From positions 1-40,410 of the forward strand of contig JANXBY010000050.1 of NCBI GenBank assembly GCA_025060455.1: a DNA stretch of 40,410 nucleotides, written 5' to 3'. Under the pieces are notes generated by a model. It saw only the letters and a program-made list of their open reading frames with translations, had not been told where the DNA came from and made no database searches. Positions 17,229 to 25,982 of the stretch are shown here, in pieces (position 1 is the stretch's first letter; each line of letters starts with the position of its first letter). Made by a program: the position numbers and the translations under genes. The stretch is from Armatimonadota bacterium (GTDB lineage Bacteria; Sysuimicrobiota; Sysuimicrobiia; Sysuimicrobiales; Sysuimicrobiaceae).

Positions 17229-18920
17229 ATGGTACCGACACCCTCCCGTCAGGAAGCGCTGGATGCGCTGGCCGGGGGTGTGGACGTCCTGGTGGTCGGG
17301 GGCGGGATCACCGGTGCCGGGGTCGCCCTGGACGCCGCGGCCCGGGGCTACCGCGTGGGCCTGGTGGAGCGCAGAGACTTTGCCTCCGGGACCAGCAGCC
17401 GGTCCACGCGGCTGGTGCACGGCGGCATCCGCTACCTGCCGCAGGGGCACGTGGGGCTGGTGCGGGACGCGCTGCGGGAGCGGCAGCTGTTGTTTCGGCT
17501 GGCACCCTACCTGGTCCGCCCGCTGGGTTTTGTGGTGCCGCTGTACCGAGGGGCCCGCAGGCCCTTGGGCATGCCGCTGCCGGCCCTGTTGCGGCCGTTG
17601 GCGCCCTTGGGGGTGCGGCTGGGCCTGGCCGCCTACGACCGGTTCAGCCGGGACCCGCGGCTCCGCCACCGGGTGCTGTCGCCGCAGGAGGTCGCGCAGC
17701 TGGTGCCGGACCTGCGGACCGAAAGCCTGCAGGCCGCGTTCCTGTACTGGGACGGACAGACGGACGACGTGCGGCTGACGCACGCGGTACTCGCCACCGC
17801 GCGCGCCACGGGCGCTTGGACGGTCAACTACGCGGAGGTGGTGGGGTTCGAGCGGAGCGCGGGCCGGATCCGGGCGGTGGGGGTGGTGGACCGGCTCACG
17901 GGTCGCACCCTGGAGGTACCCGTGCGGTGGGTGGTCAACGCCGCCGGGATCTGGGCGGAGCGGGTGGCGAACCTGGCAGGGGAGGCTCCCGTCCGGATCC
18001 GGCACAGCAAGGGGGTACACCTGGTGCTGCGTCCGGAAGCGGTGCGGGCGTCTTCCGCGGTGGTGATCCCGGAGACGGACGACGGCCGGCTGGCGTTCCT
18101 GGTGCCGTGGCGGGGCAGGCTCGTGCTGGGCACCACGGACGAACCCTACGAAGCCGATCTCGACGAGCCGCCGGTCACCCCGGAGGACGCCTGCTACCTG
18201 CTGGACCACGCCAACCGGTACCTCCGGACGGGGCTGCGGGCCGAGCACGTGACCGCGGTGTACGCGGGCATCCGGCCCCTGGTGAGCCGTCCCGGGGTCT
18301 CCACCGCCGTCCTGAGCCGAGACCACGTGGTGGTGGCGTCTGAAAGCGGCTTGGTCACGGTGACGGGAGGCAAGCTCACCACGTACCGGCGCATGGCCCA
18401 GGACACCGTGGACGCCGTGGTGCGGCTGGAGGGCGTGCGGAGGGCCTGCAGGACCGAGACAGCGGTGCTCGCGGGGACGGAGGGGATGGAGGAGGCCGAG
18501 CGGCAGCTCTCCAACAGCCCCCTGGACCCGGACCAGCGCCAGCACCTGCTGGCCACGTACGGGTCTGCGGCCATGCCGGTGCTCGGGTTGGTCCACCAGC
18601 GGCCGGAGCTGGCCGAACGGCTGGCCCCCGGGCTCCCCCACGTCGCCGCAGAGGTGGTGTACGCGTGCCGGTGGGAGTACGCACAGACGGTGGTCGACTG
18701 CCTGTACCTGCGCACGCGGCTGGCGGTGCTGGACGGTGCTGCGGCGGACGCAGCCGCTCCCCAGGTGGCCCAGCTCATGGCGAGGGAGCTCGGGTGGACG
18801 CCTGCGGAGGTAGCCCGGCAGCTGGAGCAGTACCGGGTCCACAGGTCCCGGGATGAGGGCTGGCGGCCGGGTAGGCGGGAGGGCGTGGAGCTGCAGGCCG
18901 CGACCGGATCACGCACCTGA
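17229..18920 (+). CDS. glpD: FAD-dependent glycerol-3-phosphate dehydrogenase
   Basis: This is the membrane-associated enzyme oxidising glycerol-3-phosphate to DHAP and passing electrons to quinone, 563 residues. An N-terminal FAD motif VLVVGGGITGAGVALDAAAR is followed by GTSSRSTRLVHGGIRYLPQG, typical of GlpD. Later come WVVNAAGIWAERVANLAG, PWRGRLVLGTTDEPYEADLD and VYAGIRPLVS. The C-terminal alpha-helical domain holds ACRTETAVLAG and VAAEVVYACRWEYAQTVVDC. ATG 17229 follows the glpK stop without a gap, so translation is coupled. It is the last intact gene of the glycerol operon. Confidence 0.97.
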   Translation: MVPTPSRQEALDALAGGVDVLVVGGGITGAGVALDAAARGYRVGLVERRDFASGTSSRSTRLVHGGIRYLPQGHVGLVRDALRERQLLFRLAPYLVRPLGFVVPLYRGARRPLGMPLPALLRPLAPLGVRLGLAAYDRFSRDPRLRHRVLSPQEVAQLVPDLRTESLQAAFLYWDGQTDDVRLTHAVLATARATGAWTVNYAEVVGFERSAGRIRAVGVVDRLTGRTLEVPVRWVVNAAGIWAERVANLAGEAPVRIRHSKGVHLVLRPEAVRASSAVVIPETDDGRLAFLVPWRGRLVLGTTDEPYEADLDEPPVTPEDACYLLDHANRYLRTGLRAEHVTAVYAGIRPLVSRPGVSTAVLSRDHVVVASESGLVTVTGGKLTTYRRMAQDTVDAVVRLEGVRRACRTETAVLAGTEGMEEAERQLSNSPLDPDQRQHLLATYGSAAMPVLGLVHQRPELAERLAPGLPHVAAEVVYACRWEYAQTVVDCLYLRTRLAVLDGAAADAAAPQVAQLMARELGWTPAEVARQLEQYRVHRSRDEGWRPGRREGVELQAATGSRT

Positions 18921-18980
18921 GAGCGTGGCCGACCAGGGTTCCCAGCCCAGAACGCGAACGAACCGTTGGAGGTGAGGCCG

Positions 18981-19318
18981 GTGTCGGAGTACCTGCCCGA
19001 GGTGTACAGGGGATTTCGCACGCGCTACCCGCAGGTGGCCGAGGCTCTGGACCGGCTCGGCGCTGCCACGGAGGCCGCGGGGCCCCGCTGGACCGCAGGA
19101 CCCAGAGGCTGGTAAAGCTGGGGATCGCCATCGGAGCCCTGGGGGCCGTGCGGTCCAACACCCGCCGCGCGCTGGAAGCCGGGGCCACGCCGGAGGAGAT
19201 CCGGCACGTGGCGCTGCTGGCGGTGACCACCCGTGGGTTCCCGGCGGCGGTCGCGGGGCTGAAGTGGGTGGAGGAGGTGCTCGCTGGTCAAGGCCAGGCT
19301 ACCGAGCCCGGCAGTTGA
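18981..19318 (+). pseudogene. Carboxymuconolactone decarboxylase (AhpD-like) family gene with a frameshift
   Basis: A good start exists (GTG 18981, GGAGGTGAG upstream). The first frame reads SEYLPEVYRGFRTRYPQVAE and stops soon after. A shift near 19083, in GGGGCCCCGC, restores a family-like second half: DRRTQRLVKLGIAIGALGAV, RSNTRRALEAGATPEEIRHV and TTRGFPAAVAGLKWVEEVL, ending at 19318. The family normally carries a CXXC redox pair; here the equivalent segment is RSNTRRA, so this subfamily lacks it. The break may be a sequencing slip in the CCCC run, a real mutation or, less likely, programmed frameshifting. The intact product would be about 112 residues. Confidence 0.75.
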
Positions 19319-19334
19319 CATAACGTACATTATG
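19319..19334. promoter_or_regulatory. AT-rich 16-bp near-palindrome overlapping a TTGACA hexamer
   Basis: CATAACGTACATTATG is symmetric at 14 of 16 positions. It follows a perfect -35-like TTGACA (19315-19320), with which it shares two bases, and lies about 125 bp before the GH130 start. No convincing -10 sits at 16-18 bp. The sequence is strikingly AT-rich for this genome and looks like an operator. The region 19335-19458 shows no further clear signal. Confidence 0.45.
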
Positions 19335-19458
19335 CGAAGTAGGCTGCTGGTGGGCCGCTGGGCTGTACGGACTTCGTCTTGCGGCATGCGGTATGCTCGT
19401 ATCCTGGTGGCCGGAACTGGTGCCGCGACGGAGGTGTTGGCAGACTAGGGAGACGAAG

Positions 19459-20481
19459 ATGCCGGCAACTGCGCAGCACCCCCCCGTGATCCTGGAGGCG
19501 CCGCGGCTTCAGCGGCACCCCGCGAACCCCGTCCTGCGGCCCACCAACAACTGGTGGGAGAACCGCTGGGTGTACAACGCCGCGGCGGCCGTGTACCGGG
19601 GCCGGATCCACCTCCTGTACCGGGCCCAGGGCATGGACTGGATCTCGCGCCTGGGGCTGGCGGTTCTCGCCGAAGACGGGGTCACCGTGGAGGAACGGAG
19701 CCCCCGGCCGGTATTCGAGCCAGCCCTGGACAACCCGTGGGAGCGGCTGGGGGTTGAAGACCCGCGGGTGAGCCGCATCGGCGACCTGTACTACCTGTGC
19801 TACACCGCCGCCTCCTTGTACCCTGCCCTCAAGCCGCGAACCTCCAAGCGACCCACCCCCTTCGGGGAGTCGGGCGTGCCGTGGAGGACCCGCATCGCCA
19901 TCGCGACCACGCGTGACTTCCGCCACTTCCGCCGGCGAGCCATCGCCTTCCGGAACTGGGACAACAAGAACGCCGCCTTGTTCCCCCGCAAGTTCGGCGA
20001 CCGTTACCTGTTGCTGCACCGCATCTTTCCCGACATCCACCTGGGCGTGTCCCGGGACCTGCACCACTGGCACAACTACGGCCCCATCCTGCGGATCCGG
20101 CCGGGGATGTGGGACGGCAACCGCATCGGCATCGCGGGCCCGCCCCTTCCCACCCCGTACGGGTGGCTGCTCATCTACCACGGCGTGGACGAGGCCCGCA
20201 CGTACCGGCTGGGAGTCGCCCTCCTGGACCTGGACGACCCGCGGAGGGTGCTGGGCCGTTCGGACCGGCCCATCCTGGAGCCGGAGGAACCTTACGAACG
20301 GGAGGGCTTGGTCCCCAACGTGGTGTTCTCCTGCGGGGCCGTGGACTACCACGGCCAGATCTTCGTCTACTACGGAGCCGCAGACAGCGTGGTGTGCCTG
20401 GCCACGGTGCCCCGCAACCTCATGTGGGCTTGGGCCCGGCAGGTGGCGCTGCGGGCCCGCCAGGACGGGCAGGGCCGGTAA
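19459..20481 (+). CDS. GH130-family glycoside phosphorylase/hydrolase
   Basis: This 340-residue five-bladed beta-propeller-type enzyme matches family GH130, whose members phosphorolyse or hydrolyse beta-mannosides. Visible features: HPANPVLRPTNNWWENRWVY, NAAAAVYRGRIHLLYRAQG, EDPRVSRIGDLYYLCYTA (the conserved acidic ED), NKNAALFPRKFGDRYLLLHR and YHGVDEARTYRLGVALLDL. No signal peptide is present, so it acts in the cytoplasm. ATG 19459 has a GGGAG site. The convergent neighbours are two glycosyltransferases and an (alpha/alpha)6-type protein, which suggests synthesis and turnover of a mannoside or related oligosaccharide. The exact linkage cannot be predicted. Confidence 0.9.
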   Translation: MPATAQHPPVILEAPRLQRHPANPVLRPTNNWWENRWVYNAAAAVYRGRIHLLYRAQGMDWISRLGLAVLAEDGVTVEERSPRPVFEPALDNPWERLGVEDPRVSRIGDLYYLCYTAASLYPALKPRTSKRPTPFGESGVPWRTRIAIATTRDFRHFRRRAIAFRNWDNKNAALFPRKFGDRYLLLHRIFPDIHLGVSRDLHHWHNYGPILRIRPGMWDGNRIGIAGPPLPTPYGWLLIYHGVDEARTYRLGVALLDLDDPRRVLGRSDRPILEPEEPYEREGLVPNVVFSCGAVDYHGQIFVYYGAADSVVCLATVPRNLMWAWARQVALRARQDGQGR

Positions 20482-20494
20482 GGCTGGCGGCGGA

Positions 20495-21538
20495 CTACAC
20501 CCCCGCCCGAGCCTGTCGCAGGACCTGGTCGTACACCCGGACGTGCCGCTCCGCCATCCGCGTGGCGTGGAAGCGCTCCGTCACCCACTCTCGGCAGGCT
20601 TCCCGGGACAGGTGCCGGACTTTCCTTACCGCCTCCGCCGCCTGCTCCACGTCGGCTACCACAAAGCCCGTCCGGCCGTCCGCCACCACCTCCGGCACCG
20701 ACCCCCGGTGCGTTCCGACTACGGGGAGCCCACAGGCCATGGCCTCGATCATGGTCAAGCCGAAGGACTCCTCGTACTCCACGAGGTGCAGGAACGCCAG
20801 GGCCCCGCAGCACAGCCGGTTCCGGCGATCGGCGTCCACCGGGCCCACAAACCGCACCAGCTCCCCGTCCAGGTGCGGTTCCACCTCTTCCCGGAAGTAC
20901 CTCTCCTCCTCCGGGGGCACGATGCCGCCCAACACCAGCGGAATGCCCGTCCGCCGCGCCACCGCGATGGCGTGGTGGACGCCCTTGACCTGGGCGATCC
21001 GGCCCACGTACAGCAGGTAGTCCCCGTGGCGCGGCTCGAAGGGAAACCGCTCCACCTCCACCCCGTGGGGGATGGTGGCCACGTAGTTCAGCTCCGGGAG
21101 CAGGCGACGCTCCGCCTCGCTGATGGCCACGTACGGCAGGGATCGGAATCGCCGGTACAGCACCTGGCTGTCCGGCTCCGCGCCGGAACCGTGCAGCGTT
21201 ACTACAAGAGGTGTGCGCACGAAGGGCGCGTAGCCCACCACGAAGGAGCCCGCGTGGCTGTGGATCACGTCGAACTCCTCTGCCCTCTCCAGGCAGTGCA
21301 CCGCGTGCAGGATCTCGTAGGCGCGGCTCCGGACCCGCAGCTCCGGGTCCTCCTCCAGGGGCCTGGGCACCACGCTTTCGACCCTCGCCGCGGTCAACGA
21401 GTCCCCGCTGGCAAACAGGGTGACCTCGACCCCCAGCCGGACTAGGGATTCCGTGAGGGTGGATACCGCCTGTTCCCACCCCCCGTAGTGCCTGGGTGGG
21501 ACCCGCCACGCGATGGGCGCGAGCAGGGCGACCCTCAC
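20495..21538 (-). CDS. GT4-family glycosyltransferase
   Basis: This 347-residue retaining glycosyltransferase of the GT-B fold starts RVALLAPIAWRVPPRHYGGW, typical of the subgroup that has YGGxE near the N-terminus. The C-terminal nucleotide-sugar domain has YLLYVGRIAQVKGVHHAIAV and the EX7E motif in ESFGLTMIEAMACGLPVVGT. The start is GTG 21538, overlapping the stop of the upstream gene by 4 bp, with GGAGG about 10 bp before. It is the third gene of a minus-strand operon and ends 13 bp from the convergent GH130 gene. Donor and acceptor are unknown; GDP-mannose would fit the GH130 context. Confidence 0.92.
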   Translation of the reverse strand: MRVALLAPIAWRVPPRHYGGWEQAVSTLTESLVRLGVEVTLFASGDSLTAARVESVVPRPLEEDPELRVRSRAYEILHAVHCLERAEEFDVIHSHAGSFVVGYAPFVRTPLVVTLHGSGAEPDSQVLYRRFRSLPYVAISEAERRLLPELNYVATIPHGVEVERFPFEPRHGDYLLYVGRIAQVKGVHHAIAVARRTGIPLVLGGIVPPEEERYFREEVEPHLDGELVRFVGPVDADRRNRLCCGALAFLHLVEYEESFGLTMIEAMACGLPVVGTHRGSVPEVVADGRTGFVVADVEQAAEAVRKVRHLSREACREWVTERFHATRMAERHVRVYDQVLRQARAGV

Positions 21539-22521
21539 CGTCCCTCGACCTCCGACCAGGCCAGCGCCGCCAGCAGGTAGCTCAGGCACGCCTCCGCCCC
21601 GCGGTTGTCGCTGGGACCGGCTTCCCCCAGGCCGTCCCGGCACGCGCCGTCCCCGTCCACCAGCACAGCCCCCTTCAGGTTGCGTCCCCAGAACCACCCC
21701 CACGCGGCCCGGGCCGCTTCCCGGTAGCGGGGCTGCCCGGTCAGGAGGTAGGCTTCCGCGCACGCCTCCACCAGGGCGCCGGGATCCACCGGTTGCTGAT
21801 CCCACCGGGCCTTGCGACCTCCCCGCGGGTACCAACCCCGGTTGCCCACCGGGACCACCACGCCATCCTCGATCACCCTTGCCAACACGAAGTCCAACGT
21901 CCTCAGCGCGGCCAGTTGCCAGCGGTGCGGCCCCACGCGGGAGGCGCGGAGGAGGCCGTGGGGAACCCGCGCCAACTCGTAGGTGAGCACGTCCTCGGGC
22001 CAGGGCCAGTCCGGGTCGGTGGCCTCCAGCTGCCGGTACAGGGCTTCCGCCACCGCGGCGGCGCGCCTCGGGTCGGGAAGCCGCGCAAGGCCCAGCAGCG
22101 CCCCCGCACGTCCCCTGGGGCTACGCAGTTGCATCGCAGTCCCCACCGCCCGGTCCAACAGGGCGGTGGCCCTGATGCGGAGGCCGTCAGGGAGGCCGGA
22201 GCACGCGGCCTCCGCCAGGGCCCAAAGACAGCGGCCCTGGCAGTCTTCGGACCGTCCGTCGGGCGCGGGAGTGCGGTCCTGCCGCCACACGTTGTGGAAC
22301 CACCCGTCCGGCTGCAGGCTGCCCTCTAGGAAGGACACGTACACCCGGGCCAGGTCCTCAAGCCCCATCCGGGCGGCCACCACGAGGGCGCGGGCGTTGT
22401 CATCCGCGGTGTAACCGCTGGCGGGGTCCGGGTGGGAGCCCCGGGAGAACTGAATCAGGCCGAAGGAGTCGGTCATGCGGCGCAGGTGGCGAACCTGCGC
22501 CGCAAGCGTCTTCGTGGGCAT
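21535..22521 (-). CDS. Predicted (alpha/alpha)6-barrel carbohydrate-active protein, GH130-associated
   Basis: This 328-residue protein has no signal peptide or membrane segment. It begins LAAQVRHLRRMTDSFGLIQF and has repeated helix-rich segments with SGYTADDNARALVVAA, PDGWFHNVWRQD, CQGRCLWALAEAA and SDNRGAEACLSYLLAALAW. Such alternating helices with conserved DDNAR and W/H residues resemble glycosidase or epimerase (alpha/alpha)6 barrels. Similar proteins are often annotated as glycosyltransferases or glycosidases beside GH130 and GT4 genes; I do not know a proven activity. ATG 22521 has GGAGGT five bases upstream. It sits between two GT4 genes in one operon. Confidence 0.75.
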   Translation of the reverse strand: MPTKTLAAQVRHLRRMTDSFGLIQFSRGSHPDPASGYTADDNARALVVAARMGLEDLARVYVSFLEGSLQPDGWFHNVWRQDRTPAPDGRSEDCQGRCLWALAEAACSGLPDGLRIRATALLDRAVGTAMQLRSPRGRAGALLGLARLPDPRRAAAVAEALYRQLEATDPDWPWPEDVLTYELARVPHGLLRASRVGPHRWQLAALRTLDFVLARVIEDGVVVPVGNRGWYPRGGRKARWDQQPVDPGALVEACAEAYLLTGQPRYREAARAAWGWFWGRNLKGAVLVDGDGACRDGLGEAGPSDNRGAEACLSYLLAALAWSEVEGR

Positions 22522-22540
22522 GGTGACCTCCCTACCGGCG

Positions 22541-23752
22541 CTACACCGCGGCTTCGGCCGCCACCCGCTCCACCGCGTGCTCGAACACCACCGTGTAGCG
22601 GGACGCCACCCGGGGCCACCTCATGGACACGCCCGCGGCGTACGCGCGCTCACCCAACCGTGCCCGGCGCTGGGGATCGGCCAGAAGCTCGTCCAGAGCC
22701 CGCCCCAGGGCTGCCGGGTCTCGGAAGGGCACCAGGACCCCGCGGCCGTCGGAGAGCACGTCCACCGCGTACCGGTACGGCGTGGACACCACCGCGCAGC
22801 CGGCCGCGAGGGCCCACGACAGGGTGCCGCTCACGATCTGGTCCGGGTTGTGGTAGGGCGTCACGTACACGTCCGTGGCCTGCAGGTACGCCACGATCTC
22901 CTCGTCCCGCAGGTAGCGGTTCTCAAACCGCACGTGGCGGGAAATCCCGAGCACCCGGACCTTGTCCAGGAGCATGTTCCGGTAGCGCTCACCCTCCCGC
23001 CTGCGCACATTGGGGTGCGTCTCGCCCAGCACCAGGTAAAGGACCTGCGGGTGACGCATAACCACCATTGGCAGGGCCTCCAGGACGTCCTCGATCCCTT
23101 TGCCGGGGCTGACCAACCCGAAGGTGGACACGATCAAGCGGCCTTCCAGCCCCAGGCGCCGCTTCGCCTCCTCCCGGGGCAGCGGCTCCACGGTGGGTAC
23201 GCCGTGCCAGATCACGTGCACCCGGCCGCGCGGCACGCCGTACCGGTCCTCCAGCAGGTCCACCGCGGAGGGGCTCATGACCACCACCGCGGCCGCCCTC
23301 CTGCACAGGGTCCGTACGACGCGACGGGCCTGTGGCGGCGGGTCAGGCAGGACCGTGTGTAGGGTGACCACTAGGGGCCGGTCCAGGGCCTCCACCAGCT
23401 CCAGGACGTGTTCGCCCCACTCGCCGCCGAAGATGCCGAACTCATGCTGCAGGTTGACCACCTGAGCGTCGCTGCGGTTCAGAGCCTCCGCGGCGGCCCG
23501 GTACTCCTCCACCACGTCCTCATGGATCTGCAGGCGGACCTCCGGACGGTAGGCGTAGCCCGCGCCCTCCTCGTCCATGGCCACCACCCACGTCCGGACG
23601 CCACAGTCCCGCAGGGCCCGGGAGAGGTCGCGGGTGAAGGTGGCGATCCCGCACTCCCTGGGCGGGTACGTGGACACCAAAGCTGCCACCGGCGGCTCCC
23701 GCGCGGGGAGCCAACCGTTCCGGTTCAACTCGCCGACACGCGGAGCGTTCAC
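22541..23752 (-). CDS. GT4-family glycosyltransferase, GH130-cluster type
   Basis: This 403-residue GT-B glycosyltransferase has an N-terminal domain with STYPPRECGIATFTRDLSRA and NLQHEFGIFGGEWGEHVLEL, and a C-terminal domain with FGLVSPGKGIEDVLEALP and TDVYVTPYHNPDQIVSGTLS. Where most GT4 enzymes have E-x7-E, this one reads SGTLSWALAAGCAVVSTPY, a variant seen in a distinct subfamily, so the first catalytic-site glutamate is not conserved. The start is GTG 23752 with AGGAGGTGG upstream. It is the first gene of a three-gene operon, with a candidate promoter near 23850. Confidence 0.9.
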   Translation of the reverse strand: MNAPRVGELNRNGWLPAREPPVAALVSTYPPRECGIATFTRDLSRALRDCGVRTWVVAMDEEGAGYAYRPEVRLQIHEDVVEEYRAAAEALNRSDAQVVNLQHEFGIFGGEWGEHVLELVEALDRPLVVTLHTVLPDPPPQARRVVRTLCRRAAAVVVMSPSAVDLLEDRYGVPRGRVHVIWHGVPTVEPLPREEAKRRLGLEGRLIVSTFGLVSPGKGIEDVLEALPMVVMRHPQVLYLVLGETHPNVRRREGERYRNMLLDKVRVLGISRHVRFENRYLRDEEIVAYLQATDVYVTPYHNPDQIVSGTLSWALAAGCAVVSTPYRYAVDVLSDGRGVLVPFRDPAALGRALDELLADPQRRARLGERAYAAGVSMRWPRVASRYTVVFEHAVERVAAEAAV

Positions 23753-23847
23753 CGTACCACCTCCTGTCGGGTAGCCCGTGGTACTGCGGGCTCGCGCGTT
23801 TCAGCGACGAAGTTCGATTGTCCGGTCGCCCCCGGGGATCCGCTACT

Positions 23848-23856
23848 ATTATAGCA
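23848..23856 (-). promoter_or_regulatory. Extended -10 promoter for the glycosyltransferase operon
   Basis: On the minus strand the sequence reads TGCTATAAT, a perfect extended -10 element (TGn plus TATAAT), about 95 bases before the GTG start at 23752. No -35 is evident, which is usual for extended -10 promoters. On the plus strand the same spot offers TATTAT for the divergent DUF420 gene, so the site may serve both directions. Confidence 0.5.
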
Positions 23857-23872
23857 GGCAGGCTATCGGACC

Positions 23873-24301
23873 GTGGGCGGCTCTCCTTCCCTGTCCTGGC
23901 TGGCTCCTCTGAACACGGCCCTCATCCTCGTGAGCGGTCTGGCCGTTCTGGTGGGCTACGGGTGCATCCGGGCCCGGCAGGTGGACTGGCACCGGCGATC
24001 CATGCTGACCGCCTCGTCCTTCGCGGCGGCGTTCCTGGTGGTGTACGTGATCCGTTGGAGCCTGCTGGGTTCCAAACCCTTCCAGGGCACGGGGTGGGTA
24101 CGGACGGTCTACCTGTCCCTGCTGGCCACCCACGTGGCCTTGGCCATCGTGTTGGCGCCCATGGTGCTGGTGACCCTGCGCCACGCGCTGGCGGGTCAGT
24201 TTGCCGCGCACCGCCGCCTGGCCCGGCGCGCCCTGCCCCTGTGGCTGTACGTGGCCGCCAGCGGGTGGGCGGTGTACTGGATGCTGTACGGTCTCCGGTA
24301 G
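23873..24301 (+). CDS. DUF420 (CtaM/YozB-like) membrane protein
   Basis: This 142-residue integral membrane protein has about four membrane segments (near residues 12-28, 45-62, 78-105 and 120-138). DUF420 hallmarks are the histidines in VDWHRRSMLTASSFAAAFLV, the following YVIRWSLLGSKPFQGTG, LLATHVALAIVLAPMVLVTL and HRRLARRALPLWLYVAASGW. The family includes Bacillus/Staphylococcus CtaM, needed to mature haem-A cytochrome oxidases. No oxidase gene lies in this window, so the role here is inference. The start is GTG 23873 with no strong ribosome site. The stop is 4 bp from the convergent ilvD end. Confidence 0.85.
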   Translation: MGGSPSLSWLAPLNTALILVSGLAVLVGYGCIRARQVDWHRRSMLTASSFAAAFLVVYVIRWSLLGSKPFQGTGWVRTVYLSLLATHVALAIVLAPMVLVTLRHALAGQFAAHRRLARRALPLWLYVAASGWAVYWMLYGLR

Positions 24302-24305
24302 GCCC

Positions 24306-25967
24306 CTACCCGGCCCTGAGAACCGCGCCCTCCGAGGCGGAGCTCACCAGGGCCGCGTACCGCCCGAACAGTCCGGCCCGGTACCGGGGCGCGGGCGGCG
24401 TGAACTGCGCCCGCCGCCGCTCCAGCTCGTCTGCGGATACCTCCACGTCCAGTTTCCGGGCCTCCACGTCGATCACCACGAGGTCGCCGTCCCGCATCAG
24501 GGCGATGGGCCCGCCCACCTGGGCCTCCGGGCACACGTGACCCACCATCAGTCCTCGGGTGCCGCCGGAAAACCTGCCGTCTGTGACCAGCGCCACGTCC
24601 GGGCCCAGGCCTCGCCCCACAAGCGCTGCGGTGACGGACAACATCTCGGGCATCCCCGGTGCTCCCTTGGGCCCCTCGTACCGGATGACCACCACGTCTC
24701 CGGGGCGGATGTTTCCCGCCAGGACCGCCTGCAGGGCGGCGGCCTCCCCGTCAAACACCCTGGCAGGGCCGCGGAAGTAGGTGCGCTCCGTGCCCGCCAC
24801 CTTGATCACCGCACCCTCCGGAGCCAAGGAGCCGCGCAGGACGGCCAGCCCACCGTGGGGTTTGAGGGGCTGTGCCGCTGACCACACCACCTGCTGGCCG
24901 GGCGTCTCGGGCGCCTCCCCCACCTCCTCCGCCAGCGTGCGCCCGGTCACCGTCTTCTGGTCTCCGTCCAGCAGCCCCGCCTCCAGCATGCGCCGGAACA
25001 CCAGGCGTGTCCCTCCAGCCTCGTAAAGCTCCCACGCGGTGTACGTGCCCCAAGGTCTCAGGTCTGCGATCACCGGGGTCCGGCGGGACACGCGGTCGAA
25101 GTCGTCCAGCTCCAGGTGCACTCCCACCTCGTGGGCCAGGGCCAGGAGGTGTAGCACCGCGTTGGTGGACCCTCCGGTGGCCGCCACGGTGGCCACCGCG
25201 TTCAGGAAGGACTGGCGGGTCAAAAAGTCCCGGGGCGTGCGGTTGGCCCGGATGGCCTCTGCCAGCACGCGCGCGGCGCTGCGGGTCGCCTGCTTCTTTT
25301 CCGGTACCGTGGCGGGGATGCCGTTGTAGCCCACCGGAGAAAGGCCCAGGGCCTCCAGCACCAGCGCCATAGTGTTGGCGGTGTACTGGCCCCCGCAGGC
25401 TCCGGGTCCCGGCACCGCATGGCGTTCCACCGCCTCGAACTCCTCCCGGGTCATCTGCCCGGCGCTGTACTTGCCCACGGCCTCAAAGGGGTCCACGATG
25501 GTGAGCTTCCGCCCGTCCAAGACCCCCGGGGCCACGGTGCCGCCGTACAGCACGATCCCCGGAACCCCGCTTCGCACCACCCCCATGGCGCCGCCCGGGA
25601 TGGTCTTGTCGCACCCCACCAGGACCGCCATGCCGTCGTACAGGTAGCCCGCGGCCACCACCTCCACCGCGTCCGCCACCACCTCACGGCTGATGAGGCT
25701 GGCCCGCATGGCCTCCGTGCCCATGGCCATGGCGTCGTTCACCGCGGGCGCCCCGAACTCGAACCCCAGCACGCCCGCCTCCCGCAGCCCGGCCCGTAGC
25801 TCCTGGGCCAGCTCCCGCAGGTGGAAGTTGCACGGCATGCCGTCCGTCCACGTGTTCACCACGCCCACGAAGGGGAGCTGGAAGTCCTCGTCCTTCAGAC
25901 CCACCGCCCGCAGCATGGCCCGCGCCGGAGACCGCGGTACGCCGGACTTCAGAACGTCGCTGCGCAT
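24306..25967 (-). CDS. ilvD: Dihydroxy-acid dehydratase
   Basis: This Fe-S enzyme makes the 2-keto acids of valine and isoleucine from their dihydroxy precursors; 553 residues, the usual length. The cluster cysteines are in [16 protein letters not shown] and [11 protein letters not shown] (most homologues have M for Q). Other hallmarks are [42 protein letters not shown] and [19 protein letters not shown] 25967 lies behind GGAGGGAGG. It is 15 bp after a sugar ABC permease gene and separated by three transporter genes from the rest of the ilv/leu set, so it is either the last gene of the extended operon or transcribed with the transporter. Confidence 0.97.
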   Translation of the reverse strand: MRSDVLKSGVPRSPARAMLRAVGLKDEDFQLPFVGVVNTWTDGMPCNFHLRELAQELRAGLREAGVLGFEFGAPAVNDAMAMGTEAMRASLISREVVADAVEVVAAGYLYDGMAVLVGCDKTIPGGAMGVVRSGVPGIVLYGGTVAPGVLDGRKLTIVDPFEAVGKYSAGQMTREEFEAVERHAVPGPGACGGQYTANTMALVLEALGLSPVGYNGIPATVPEKKQATRSAARVLAEAIRANRTPRDFLTRQSFLNAVATVAATGGSTNAVLHLLALAHEVGVHLELDDFDRVSRRTPVIADLRPWGTYTAWELYEAGGTRLVFRRMLEAGLLDGDQKTVTGRTLAEEVGEAPETPGQQVVWSAAQPLKPHGGLAVLRGSLAPEGAVIKVAGTERTYFRGPARVFDGEAAALQAVLAGNIRPGDVVVIRYEGPKGAPGMPEMLSVTAALVGRGLGPDVALVTDGRFSGGTRGLMVGHVCPEAQVGGPIALMRDGDLVVIDVEARKLDVEVSADELERRRAQFTPPAPRYRAGLFGRYAALVSSASEGAVLRAG

Positions 25968-25982
25968 GCGTCCTCCCTCCCT

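Noticed and set aside
16569-18842. 757-codon open frame antisense to glpK and glpD
   Set aside because: It lies opposite two clear genes and its translation is a low-complexity, His/Gln/Pro-rich shadow expected from GC-rich codon use; no start signal or family match.
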